NCBI GenBank assembly: GCA_943329165.2
Contig: CALQCV020000045.1
Location: 1-10,613 of the forward strand
From: Candidatus Nitrotoga sp. CP45
Lineage (GTDB): Bacteria > Bacteroidota > Bacteroidia > Flavobacteriales > Flavobacteriaceae
DNA length: 10,613 nt
Direction: 5' to 3'
Shown here: piece by piece, positions 1 through 5,734 of the stretch
Position numbering within the stretch: position 1 is the stretch's first letter
Layout of the letters: each line of letters starts with the position of its first letter
Made by a program: the position numbers and the translations under genes
The notes under the pieces: generated by a model
Databases searched by the model: none
Told to the model about the DNA's origin: nothing
Seen by the model: only the letters and a program-made list of their open reading frames with translations

Positions 1-849
1 GATTTTGATAGTTATGAAATAATAGAATTCAGTGAAGAATGTATAACCGTTCAACATACTTGGGATATTTTTGCCAAAAATGATGCTGCGCTACGCGAAG
101 ATTTTGAGCTTATTACCGAAGGCAGAGATTCACAACCAATCCCAAAAAGTGTAAACGTACTTTCGCCTGAAAATATATTTATTGAAGAAGGAGCAAAGCT
201 CGAATTCGTTACTTTAAATGCTTCAACCGGACCAATCTATATCGGAAAAAATTCCGAAATCATGGAAGGTTCTGTTATTCGCGGACCATTTGCATTGTGC
301 GAATCGGGTAGAGTGAAGTTGGCTTCTAAAGTTTATGGCGCTACTACTGTAGGACCACATTCCGTAATTGGCGGTGAAGTTAGTAACTCCGTTTTAATGG
401 GTTATTCCAATAAAGGACACGATGGATTTTTAGGGAATTCTGTTCTTGGCGAATGGTGTAATATTGGTGCAGATAGCAATAATTCAAATTTAAAAAATAA
501 TTACGAAGAAGTTCGTTTGTGGAGTTACGAAACCGAAGGTTTTGCTCAAACGGGTTTGCAATTTTGTGGATTAATGATGGGTGATCATAGTAAATGTGGT
601 ATCAATACAATGTTTAATACTGGAACTGTAGTTGGTGTTTCAGCTAATATTTTTGGTTCTGGTTTTCCGCGTAATTTTGTACCAAGTTTCTCTTGGGGCG
701 GCGCTTCAGGATTTACGACTTATTTGACATCTAAGGCTTTTCAAACTGCCAAAATAGTTATGGCACGTCGTCAGGTAGTATTCACCGGAGAAGACGCCAA
801 GATATTGGAGCATGTTTTTGAAGTTACCAAGAAGTATCGGAAAGAATAA
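1..849 (+). CDS. GLMU-family sugar nucleotidyltransferase/acyltransferase, 3' part
   Basis: The frame is open from base 1 to the TAA at 847-849 (282 codons), so the start lies upstream; the ATG at 262 is internal because coding continues before it. The visible part holds a left-handed beta-helix domain, with hexapeptide-like turns such as GPIYIGKNSEI, GSVIRGPF and ATTVGPHSVIGG. It then has the NSVLGEWCNIGADSNNSNLK stretch typical of the single-protein 'alternative GlmU' family of Bacteroidota. Those proteins pair an N-terminal nucleotidyltransferase domain (missing here) with a C-terminal acyltransferase helix, and are thought to act on glucosamine-1-phosphate/UDP-GlcNAc in the cytoplasm for cell-wall and LPS precursors. 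Substrate is inferred from the family only. The family is usually near 390 residues, so roughly the first 110 are missing. A terminator follows directly. Confidence 0.85.
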   Translation, partial: DFDSYEIIEFSEECITVQHTWDIFAKNDAALREDFELITEGRDSQPIPKSVNVLSPENIFIEEGAKLEFVTLNASTGPIYIGKNSEIMEGSVIRGPFALCESGRVKLASKVYGATTVGPHSVIGGEVSNSVLMGYSNKGHDGFLGNSVLGEWCNIGADSNNSNLKNNYEEVRLWSYETEGFAQTGLQFCGLMMGDHSKCGINTMFNTGTVVGVSANIFGSGFPRNFVPSFSWGGASGFTTYLTSKAFQTAKIVMARRQVVFTGEDAKILEHVFEVTKKYRKE

Positions 850-865
850 TTTGTTATTGTTTTGA

Positions 866-919
866 CCACTGATTCGCAGATTTTAATTTAATCTGTGAAT
901 CAGTGGCTGTTTTTATTTT
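866..919 (+). terminator. Rho-independent terminator after the GLMU-like gene
   Basis: Arms 866-882 and 890-906 form a 17-bp stem with a single G-U wobble and a 7-nt loop (883-889). A T-rich run (910-919) follows. It starts 16 nt after the stop codon at 849, as expected for a terminator. The arms contain CTGATTCGCAGATT and its complement, which resembles interspersed repeats I recall from Flavobacterium intergenic DNA. Confidence 0.85.
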
Positions 920-930
920 AAAATTATACT

Positions 931-938
931 TAAATTTG
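931..938 (+). promoter_or_regulatory. Putative -7 promoter element for mtaB
   Basis: TAAATTTG is an exact match to the Bacteroidota -7 consensus TAnnTTTG. It lies just after the upstream terminator and about 64 nt before the mtaB start. No TTG is found at the expected -33 distance, so only half of the promoter is supported. Confidence 0.5.
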
Positions 939-960
939 CGCACTGAATTTTTGACAACGA

Positions 961-980
961 CCTGCATGCCTGCAGGCAGG
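961..980. repeat. GC-rich palindrome upstream of mtaB
   Basis: TGCCTGCAGGCA (967-978) is a perfect 12-bp palindrome inside CCTGCATGCCTGCAGGCAGG. It is strikingly GC-rich for this AT-rich intergenic region. It lies in the probable 5' UTR of mtaB, 21 nt before the ATG. It may be a dispersed palindromic repeat or a protein-binding site; the sequence alone cannot decide. Confidence 0.5.
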
Positions 981-1001
981 TTTCATTAATTAAGTTTATT
1001 T

Positions 1002-2342
1002 ATGGAACAAAAAAAGAAAGTTGCCTTCTATACTTTAGGCTGCAAATTAAATTTTTCCGAAACCTCTACCATCGCAAGAAATTTTCAAGAAGAAGGTTTT
1101 GACCGCGTCGATTTTGAAGAAGTAGCCGATATTTATGTAATCAATACATGCTCGGTTACCGAAAATGCCGATAAACAATTCAAACAAGTAGTTAAAAAAG
1201 CCATGAAGCTCAACGACAAAGCATTTGTCGCTGCCGTTGGTTGTTATGCGCAATTAAAACCCGAAGAATTAGCGGCTGTTGATGGTGTTGATTTGGTTTT
1301 GGGTGCTACTGAAAAATTTAAAATCACCGATTATATAAACGATTTGTCTAAAAATGATATGGGCGAAGTGCATTCCTGCGAAATTGAAGAAGCCGATTTC
1401 TACGTCGGAAGTTATTCTATTGGAGACAGAACGCGTGCTTTTTTGAAAGTTCAGGATGGCTGTGATTATAAATGCACCTATTGTACAATTCCATTGGCAC
1501 GTGGAATTTCGAGAAGCGATGCTTTGGAAAATGTATTAAAAAATGCTTCTGATATTTCGAAACAAGGAATAAAAGAAATTGTGTTAACTGGAGTAAATAT
1601 CGGTGATTATGGTAAAGGCGAATTCGGAAATAAAAAACACGAGCATACTTTTTTGGATTTAGTTCAGGCTTTGGATAAAGTCGAAGGCATTGAAAGAGTG
1701 CGAATCTCATCTATTGAGCCAAATCTTCTTAAAAACGAAACTATTAAATTCGTGTCAAGTAGCCGAACCTTTGTGCCGCACTTTCATATTCCGTTACAAT
1801 CCGGAAGCAACGAGATTTTAAAAAAAATGAAGCGCCGTTATTTGCGTGAAGTTTATACGGAACGAGTAAATAAAATCCGTGAAGTAATGCCTCATGCGTG
1901 TATTGGTGTTGATGTTATTGTTGGTTTTCCGGGTGAAACAGACGGAAATTTCTTGGAAACCTATAATTTCCTAAACGAAATGGATATTTCGTACTTGCAC
2001 GTTTTCACTTATTCGGAAAGAGATAATACCGAAGCTGCCGAAATGCCTGAAGTTGTTCCCATGAATGTGAGAAACAAAAGAAGTAAAATGCTCCGTGGAT
2101 TATCGGTTAAGAAACGTCGTGCTTTTTATGAAAGTCAGATTGGAACTAATCGAACCGTCCTTTTTGAAGGCGAAAATAAGGAAGGATACATTCATGGTTT
2201 TACTGAAAACTATGTCAAAGTAAAAACACCATGGAATCCGGAATTGGTTAACACACTTCATGAAATCAGTTTGACGAGAATAGACGAAGATGGAAGCGTA
2301 AGGTTAAAATTCCAAAATGAAAAATCCCAAAATCCAGTGTAG
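1002..2342 (+). CDS. mtaB: tRNA t6A37 methylthiotransferase MtaB
   Basis: This is a radical-SAM methylthiotransferase that converts t6A at position 37 of ANN-decoding tRNAs into ms2t6A. The N-terminal UPF0004 domain has its three cluster cysteines at C14 (LGCKLNFSET), C50 (VINTCSV) and C81 (VGCYAQ). The radical-SAM CxxxCxxC motif is C154, C158 and C161 in GCDYKCTYCTIPLARG. A TRAM-like RNA-binding region lies at about residues 383-436. The NFSET and CTIPLARG signatures favour MtaB over MiaB (t6A rather than i6A substrate) and over RimO. At 446 residues it has the usual family length. The ATG start directly precedes a plausible N-terminus, with an AT-rich leader lacking a clear Shine-Dalgarno site. 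It appears to be a single-gene transcript, with a terminator and promoter upstream and a convergent gene downstream. Confidence 0.93.
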   Translation: MEQKKKVAFYTLGCKLNFSETSTIARNFQEEGFDRVDFEEVADIYVINTCSVTENADKQFKQVVKKAMKLNDKAFVAAVGCYAQLKPEELAAVDGVDLVLGATEKFKITDYINDLSKNDMGEVHSCEIEEADFYVGSYSIGDRTRAFLKVQDGCDYKCTYCTIPLARGISRSDALENVLKNASDISKQGIKEIVLTGVNIGDYGKGEFGNKKHEHTFLDLVQALDKVEGIERVRISSIEPNLLKNETIKFVSSSRTFVPHFHIPLQSGSNEILKKMKRRYLREVYTERVNKIREVMPHACIGVDVIVGFPGETDGNFLETYNFLNEMDISYLHVFTYSERDNTEAAEMPEVVPMNVRNKRSKMLRGLSVKKRRAFYESQIGTNRTVLFEGENKEGYIHGFTENYVKVKTPWNPELVNTLHEISLTRIDEDGSVRLKFQNEKSQNPV

Positions 2343-2358
2343 CAGAAGTTTGGGATTT
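2322..2358. terminator. Possible bidirectional terminator between convergent genes
   Basis: AAATCCCAAA (2322-2331) and TTTGGGATTT (2349-2358) form a perfect 10-bp stem with a 17-nt loop. The mtaB stop codon (2340-2342) lies inside the loop. Downstream on the plus strand is AAAAATTGCTTTTTG. On the minus strand the stem runs into TTTTCATTTTGG. It sits between mtaB and the convergent gene ending at 2418 and could serve both. The T-runs are imperfect and the loop is long. Confidence 0.5.
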
Positions 2359-2417
2359 AAAAATTGCTTTTTGACAGTTATTTGGAATTTGTATTTTCCT
2401 TTTTGTATTTTTTAAAC

Positions 2418-2729
2418 TTATATTTTGATTCCAGGCGGAAGTAAATCTCTGTAACAAGTATTCTTTCTGAAAAAAAGTGCAATTTTTGGTAAAATAGGAA
2501 CTACTTTTAACTTGCGTTCGTAAGCAATCTCCATGATGTTCTTCAGTAAATCATTAATGAAAACTTCATCTTCGAATCCGTCAAAAACATTGATTCTCGT
2601 TAAGAAAATCTTCTTCTCCTGAAATGAATATTCTACAGAAATTAATTTCCCATCTACCAAAGTCTCAAATTGACGTGCAAAGGTGTTGTCCTTAATTTCA
2701 ATTTTTTCTAAAATTCCTGTCGCTTCCAT
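2418..2729 (-). CDS. Small GNAT-like (YidJ/Acetyltransf_CG type) acetyltransferase-like protein
   Basis: This encodes 103 residues. The C-terminal half resembles small single-domain GCN5-related acetyltransferases: a helix ending in AYERKLKVVPILPKIALFF (about 69-87) followed by CYRDLLPPGI (92-101). This parallels the family pattern in which '..A.e.glkvvPlCpfv..yi.....y.dll' closes the domain. The usual R/Q-GxG-G/A acetyl-CoA loop, expected near residues 50-62, is replaced by FDGFEDEVFINDLL. Cofactor binding may therefore be altered or lost. There is no signal peptide. The gene converges on mtaB and is divergent from the hydrolase gene. No substrate can be named. It could instead be an uncharacterised lineage-specific protein with a similar fold. 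Confidence 0.65.
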   Translation of the reverse strand: MEATGILEKIEIKDNTFARQFETLVDGKLISVEYSFQEKKIFLTRINVFDGFEDEVFINDLLKNIMEIAYERKLKVVPILPKIALFFRKNTCYRDLLPPGIKI

Positions 2730-2761
2730 AAATCAAGTAAATAAAAAGTATTATTTTTATG

Positions 2762-2769
2762 CAAAGCTA
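2762..2769 (-). promoter_or_regulatory. Putative -7 element for the minus-strand GNAT-like gene
   Basis: Read on the minus strand this is TAGCTTTG, a full match to TAnnTTTG, lying 32 nt before the start codon at 2729. No TTG -33 element is visible. The 69-bp divergent gap (2730-2798) also holds the palindrome AACCGGTT (2779-2786) and a weaker plus-strand match, TATTTTTA (2752-2759), that could serve the hydrolase gene. Confidence 0.4.
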
Positions 2770-2798
2770 CTAATAATTAACCGGTTTAGAGTTAAAAA

Positions 2799-3464
2799 AT
2801 GACTAAAATCCATGTTTATTTTATGCCCGGAATGGCTGCAAGTTCTAGTATTTTTGAGCGAATTCATCTACCAACTGATATTTTTGAAGTGCATTTATTG
2901 GAGTGGGTTTTACCTAAGATAAATGAATCGTTGAAAGAATATGCTAAGCGAATGGCAAAAAATATAAAACATCAAAATGTAATTCTTGTTGGTGTTTCCT
3001 TTGGCGGTATTTTGGTTCAGGAAATGAAACCATTTGTAAATTCTCAAAAGGTAATTATCATTTCAAGTGTAAAATCAAATGCTGAATTATCAAGAAGCAT
3101 GAAAATTGCTAAAACTACTAAAGCTTACAAACTAATTCCTACTAAACTATTTGAGAATATTGAGCTTTTAGCCAAATTCACTTTTGGTTCAACCATTTTA
3201 AAGCAAAAAATTAAACTATATGAAAAGTTTCTTTCCGTTCGGGATAAAGTATATTTAGACTGGGCAATTGAGCAAATAATCAATTGGGACCGAGCAATAA
3301 TTGACAATGAAATCATCCATATTCATGGCGATGCTGATGAAGTTTTTCCGATAATACAAATTAAAAATTGCATTCAAGTTAAAGGCGGAACACATATTAT
3401 GATTTTAACAAAATACAAATGGCTTAACGAAAATTTGCCTAAAATTATGTTAGGTAAGAGATGA
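2799..3464 (+). CDS. Small alpha/beta-hydrolase, substrate unknown
   Basis: The 221-residue protein has a compact alpha/beta-hydrolase pattern. An early YFMPGMAASSSIF segment (7-19) matches the oxyanion-loop region. The nucleophile elbow is GVSFGG with Ser68. A late acidic residue is Asp180 in HGDADEVFP, and the catalytic His is His199 in KGGTHIMI. All three triad residues are thus present in order. It is shorter than many lipases or esterases because the cap region between about 95 and 165 is small and mostly helical. No signal peptide is visible, so it is probably cytoplasmic. Nothing in the neighbours points to a substrate: the gene is divergent from the GNAT-like gene and followed 63 nt later by the transglycosylase gene. 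Specific activity (esterase, thioesterase or other) cannot be named. Confidence 0.8.
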   Translation: MTKIHVYFMPGMAASSSIFERIHLPTDIFEVHLLEWVLPKINESLKEYAKRMAKNIKHQNVILVGVSFGGILVQEMKPFVNSQKVIIISSVKSNAELSRSMKIAKTTKAYKLIPTKLFENIELLAKFTFGSTILKQKIKLYEKFLSVRDKVYLDWAIEQIINWDRAIIDNEIIHIHGDADEVFPIIQIKNCIQVKGGTHIMILTKYKWLNENLPKIMLGKR

Positions 3465-3527
3465 TGTTGTACTGATTTTTGTAGTTTTACCATTATAAAT
3501 GATTAAAAGAAATTAAATCCTACGGAT

Positions 3528-4421
3528 ATGAAAATGAATAAAGCTCTATTATCGACATTCGCAGTGATTTTGATTTCCGGAATTTTGATTTTTGGAATAG
3601 CAGGAGACGACAAAGACAAATTATTACGTGAAGGCACTCCAATGTATTTTCCAACTGCTGTTGACTTTTCAAGTGAGCCTGCACCGCTTAAAATAAGTGA
3701 TGTTAGAGAACGATTAGAGAGAGAATTACTTATCAATGCTAATTTAGACGCAACCACTCTATTAATAATACGAAGAGCTAATAGAGCTTTTCCGATTATT
3801 GAACCAATCTTGCAAAAGTATGGCGTCCCAGATGATTTTAAATACCTTGCCGTAATCGAAAGTGGTCTCGTAAATGCTACTTCTCCTGCAGGAGCGAAAG
3901 GAGTATGGCAATTTATGCCCGATACTGCCAAAGAACAAGGAATGGAAGTGAACGAATATGTGGATGAGCGCTATAATTTGGAAAAATCAACTGAAGCAGC
4001 TTGTAAATATTTATTGGCGGCCAGAGAAAAATTTGGTTCATGGACATTGGCAGCAGCATCTTATAACGGAGGAATGACTGGAGTAGGTAAAAGAATTGCC
4101 GAACAAAAAGTTTCTAATTACTACGATTTAGGTTTGACCGATGAAACGTCACGTTATGTTTTTAGAATTTTAGCACTTAAAGAAATAATGAAAAACCCTG
4201 CTGTTTTCGGATTTAGTATTTATGAAAGTGATTTGTACTCGCCAATTCCTTCAAAAAAAATAGAAGTAGATAGCACCATTAGCGATTTAGCTGATTTTGC
4301 CAAAGCACAAGGTATCAATTATAAAATCTTAAAAATTCACAATCCGTGGTTACGAGATAAAAAATTACTCAATCTAGTCAAGAAAAAATACGAAATTGAA
4401 ATTCCGTTGTCAGGATATTAA
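3528..4421 (+). CDS. Secreted lytic transglycosylase (SLT domain, MltD-like)
   Basis: This enzyme is expected to cleave the MurNAc-GlcNAc bond of peptidoglycan with formation of 1,6-anhydro-MurNAc in the periplasm. The N-terminus has a positive start (MKMNK) and a hydrophobic stretch to about residue 25, a signal peptide or membrane anchor. There is no clear lipobox Cys. The SLT domain spans about 85-215: catalytic Glu111 in AVIESGL, then SPAGAKGVWQFMPDTA (119-134), and ASYNGGMTGV (177-186). The C-terminal 60 residues (IEVDSTISDLADFAKAQGIN onward) look like a single degenerate LysM-like or MltD-tail segment. The length (297) fits a short MltD-like enzyme. A start at the second Met (3534) is also possible. 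A weak -7-like TAGTTTTA lies at 3482-3489. Confidence 0.88.
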   Translation: MKMNKALLSTFAVILISGILIFGIAGDDKDKLLREGTPMYFPTAVDFSSEPAPLKISDVRERLERELLINANLDATTLLIIRRANRAFPIIEPILQKYGVPDDFKYLAVIESGLVNATSPAGAKGVWQFMPDTAKEQGMEVNEYVDERYNLEKSTEAACKYLLAAREKFGSWTLAAASYNGGMTGVGKRIAEQKVSNYYDLGLTDETSRYVFRILALKEIMKNPAVFGFSIYESDLYSPIPSKKIEVDSTISDLADFAKAQGINYKILKIHNPWLRDKKLLNLVKKKYEIEIPLSGY

Positions 4422-4493
4422 TTTACAGATATAGAATTATCTGGATCTATAAATGTTAATTTGATTATAATAATAGCTTTTTATTAAAATATT

Positions 4494-4523
4494 AATAAAA
4501 ACTCGCTGCCTTGCGATTTTATT
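4494..4523 (+). terminator. Probable terminator after the transglycosylase gene
   Basis: AATAAAA and TCGC (4494-4506, with a 2-nt bulge) pair with GCGA and TTTTATT (4513-4523) around a 6-nt loop, in a T-rich context. A second, mutually exclusive all-AT palindrome, TTTTTATTAA/TTAATAAAAA (4478-4487 and 4492-4501), overlaps its left arm. The position, 73 nt past the stop codon and just before the ilv promoter, suits an insulating terminator. The stem is AT-rich, so strength is uncertain. Confidence 0.5.
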
Positions 4524-4536
4524 TGAATTATTATAG

Positions 4537-4565
4537 TTGTTTTTCCAGATAAGCTAATAAATTTG
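4537..4565 (+). promoter_or_regulatory. Promoter of the ilv operon
   Basis: TTG (4537-4539) is followed by an 18-nt spacer and TAAATTTG (4558-4565). Both elements and the spacing match the Bacteroidota/Flavobacterium housekeeping consensus TTG / TAnnTTTG. Transcription would begin near 4570-4575, leaving a very short 5' UTR before the first leader ORF at 4588. This is the best promoter match seen in the window. Confidence 0.78.
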
Positions 4566-4587
4566 TAAAGTATAAAAGCAGTAAAAA

Positions 4588-4662
4588 ATGTATTTAAATT
4601 CAAACATCATCAACGTTATTGTCATCGAAATTGTAAAGTTTCAGAGGAAGATGTTTGTATAA
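4588..4662 (+). CDS. Leader peptide 1 of the ilv operon attenuator
   Basis: This is a 24-codon ORF with an A-rich leader (GTAAAAAATG), about 15-20 nt after the predicted transcription start. Ten of 24 residues are branched-chain: L3, I7, I8, V10, I11, V12, I13, I15, V16 and V24. The core reads NIINVIVIEIV (6-16). It ends 9 nt before a terminator hairpin. This is the layout of classic amino-acid-biosynthesis leader peptides, where slow decoding of scarce codons sets the fold of the downstream RNA. The peptide itself probably has no function beyond being translated. No homologue is claimed; the call rests on codon content, position and RNA pairing. Confidence 0.78.
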   Translation: MYLNSNIINVIVIEIVKFQRKMFV

Positions 4663-4681
4663 ATAATATTTAAAACCTTCC
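4601..4681 (+). promoter_or_regulatory. Attenuator 1: competing RNA pairings
   Basis: Three alternatives are visible. Segment 1:2 is CAAACATC (4601-4608) with GATGTTTG (4650-4657), 8 perfect pairs. Segment 2:3, the antiterminator, is GGAAG + GTTT (4646-4650, 4653-4656, 2-nt bulge) with AAAC + CTTCC (4673-4681). Segment 3:4 is the terminator. A ribosome stalled on the Ile/Val codons (4606-4635) would cover segment 1 and leave segment 2 free, favouring readthrough. One reaching the stop at 4660 would cover segment 2 and allow termination. Pairings were found by eye; energies were not computed. Confidence 0.65.
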
Positions 4682-4704
4682 CACAGAGAAGGTTTTGTGT
4701 TTTT
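4672..4704 (+). terminator. Terminator of attenuator 1
   Basis: AAAACCTTC (4672-4680) and GAAGGTTTT (4688-4696) form a perfect 9-bp stem with a 7-nt loop (CCACAGA). GTGTTTTT follows at 4697-4704. It lies between leader ORF 1 and leader ORF 2, ahead of all ilv genes, so its role must be conditional. Confidence 0.8.
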
Positions 4705-4713
4705 AAAAATAAG

Positions 4714-4764
4714 ATGAAAAATTTAGTAATCATTATAGTCATTATCATTATTCGTTTTATGTGA
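4714..4764 (+). CDS. Leader peptide 2 of the ilv operon attenuator
   Basis: This 16-codon ORF encodes MKNLVIIIVIIIIRFM and begins 10 nt after the T-run of terminator 1 (AAAAATAAG leader). Residues 4-13 are ten branched-chain residues in a row: one Leu, two Val, seven Ile, using all three Ile codons. Such a run is very unlikely by chance and fits a sensor of charged tRNA-Ile and tRNA-Val. The stop at 4762-4764 lies inside the predicted antiterminator arm. A short hydrophobic membrane peptide is an alternative, but position and the following terminator make a leader peptide far more likely. Confidence 0.85.
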   Translation: MKNLVIIIVIIIIRFM

Positions 4765-4809
4765 CGAGTTAGGATTGTAGTAACTTATAGTAAGCCTTCC
4801 TCAGTCATA
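4760..4809 (+). promoter_or_regulatory. Attenuator 2: predicted antiterminator pairing
   Basis: The end of leader ORF 2 and the bases after it (4760-4776) can pair with 4792-4809. The pairs are TGTGAC (4760-4765) with GTCATA (4804-4809, one G-U); GAG (4766-4768) with CTC (4800-4802); AGG (4771-4773) with CCT (4795-4797); and TT (4775-4776) with AA (4792-4793), with small internal loops. This uses the whole 5' arm of terminator 2. Ribosomes stalled on the Ile run (to 4752) would leave it free; ribosomes at the stop codon would cover it. It is less regular than in module 1, and a 1:2 helix is only weakly visible (GTCAT 4738-4742 with GTGAC 4761-4765). Confidence 0.55.
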
Positions 4810-4827
4810 ATTGGGAAAGGCTTTTTT
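4792..4827 (+). terminator. Terminator of attenuator 2, just before ilvE
   Basis: AAGCCTT + CC (4792-4800) pairs with GG + AAGGCTT (4814-4815, 4817-4823, one bulged A). Six T's (4822-4827) end the structure. It sits 19 nt before the ilvE start, so full termination here would silence the operon. Together with leader ORF 2 it makes an attenuator. Confidence 0.8.
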
Positions 4828-4846
4828 AAATTAAAAAATTAAGCAA

Positions 4847-5734
4847 ATGTATTTCAACGAACAAACAACAATTTATTTAAATGGAGAATTTGTTAAAGCC
4901 ACGAAAGCGACCGCAGATTTATATGGGCAGTCACTTCATTATGGCTACGGAGTTTTCGAAGGTATTAGAGCTTACAATACTGAAAACGGTGTTCGTGTAT
5001 ATAAAGCAACGGAGCACTACGAGCGATTGAAAAAATCTTGTCAAATGATAAATATTCCATTTGAGTATGATGTTGATGATTTAATTGAGCAAACCTATAA
5101 AGTCCTTGAAGTAAACAATTTCACAGATGCTTACGTTCGGCCGTTAGTTTTTTGTGGTCCAAATATGAGTTTGACAAAACCTAATAGCGTTTCAATTCTC
5201 ATTTGCGCATGGGAATGGGGTGCTTATCTTGGTGACAATTTACTAAATGTTACTATTTCGTCATTTTGCCGTCCGCATCCTAAATCGACAAAAATCGAAG
5301 CAAAAGTTTGTGGACATTATGTCAACTCTATTCTAGCGACTACTGAAGCGAAAGAAAAAGGTTTTGACGAAGCGATTCTTCTTGATACCGATGGTTTCCT
5401 GGCTGAAGGTCCGGGTTCTAATTTGTTTTTTGAGAAAGAAGGAAAACTGTTTACTCCAAAAACCGGAAATATTTTACCTGGAATTACAAGAGCAACTGTA
5501 GTCGAATTGTGTAAAGATTTAGAAATAGAATTAACAGAAGGAGCATTTTTACCAGAAGATTTAGCAAATGCTGATAGTGCGTTCTTATGTGGAACAGCCG
5601 CTGAGATTATAGGATTACAATCCTTAGAAAAGAAAAACTTTCCAAAAAACTGGAATGAAACTTTGGGTAAAAAATTACAAACCGCTTATAAAAATTTAGT
5701 TCTGGAAAAAGAATTACAAGAAACAAACAACTAA
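4847..5734 (+). CDS. ilvE: Branched-chain amino acid aminotransferase
   Basis: This PLP fold-type IV aminotransferase (295 residues, normal length) transfers the amino group between glutamate and the 2-oxo acids of Val, Ile and Leu in the cytoplasm. Visible signatures are [13 protein letters not shown] (31-43), the PLP-lysine K153 in [11 protein letters not shown], and [11 protein letters not shown] (185-195) with the cofactor-ring Glu187. It is closer to IlvE than to D-amino acid transaminase or aminodeoxychorismate lyase, and the ilv context supports this. It is the first structural gene after the double attenuator. Its A-rich leader (TTAAGCAAATG) lacks a Shine-Dalgarno site. It overlaps ilvD by one base (TAATG), which implies translational coupling. 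Confidence 0.95.
   Translation: MYFNEQTTIYLNGEFVKATKATADLYGQSLHYGYGVFEGIRAYNTENGVRVYKATEHYERLKKSCQMINIPFEYDVDDLIEQTYKVLEVNNFTDAYVRPLVFCGPNMSLTKPNSVSILICAWEWGAYLGDNLLNVTISSFCRPHPKSTKIEAKVCGHYVNSILATTEAKEKGFDEAILLDTDGFLAEGPGSNLFFEKEGKLFTPKTGNILPGITRATVVELCKDLEIELTEGAFLPEDLANADSAFLCGTAAEIIGLQSLEKKNFPKNWNETLGKKLQTAYKNLVLEKELQETNN

Noticed and set aside
964..976. GCATGCCTGCAGG matches part of the pUC polylinker, suggesting vector contamination.
   Set aside because: The match stops after 13 bases, no other vector sequence adjoins it, and both flanks are consistent with native AT-rich intergenic DNA. A palindromic repeat explains it better.
3503..3931. A 142-codon open frame on the minus strand under the transglycosylase gene.
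   Set aside because: It is antisense to a well-supported SLT-domain gene, shows no recognisable motif, and its composition is that of a reverse-frame shadow.
4714..4764. Leader ORF 2 as a small hydrophobic toxin or membrane peptide.
   Set aside because: It has the right hydrophobicity, but no antitoxin RNA or partner is visible. Its place between two terminators upstream of ilvE fits a leader peptide far better.
4422..4846. A T-box or metabolite riboswitch upstream of ilvE.
   Set aside because: No T-box consensus or known aptamer pattern was seen, and the Ile/Val-rich ORFs explain the regulation without one.
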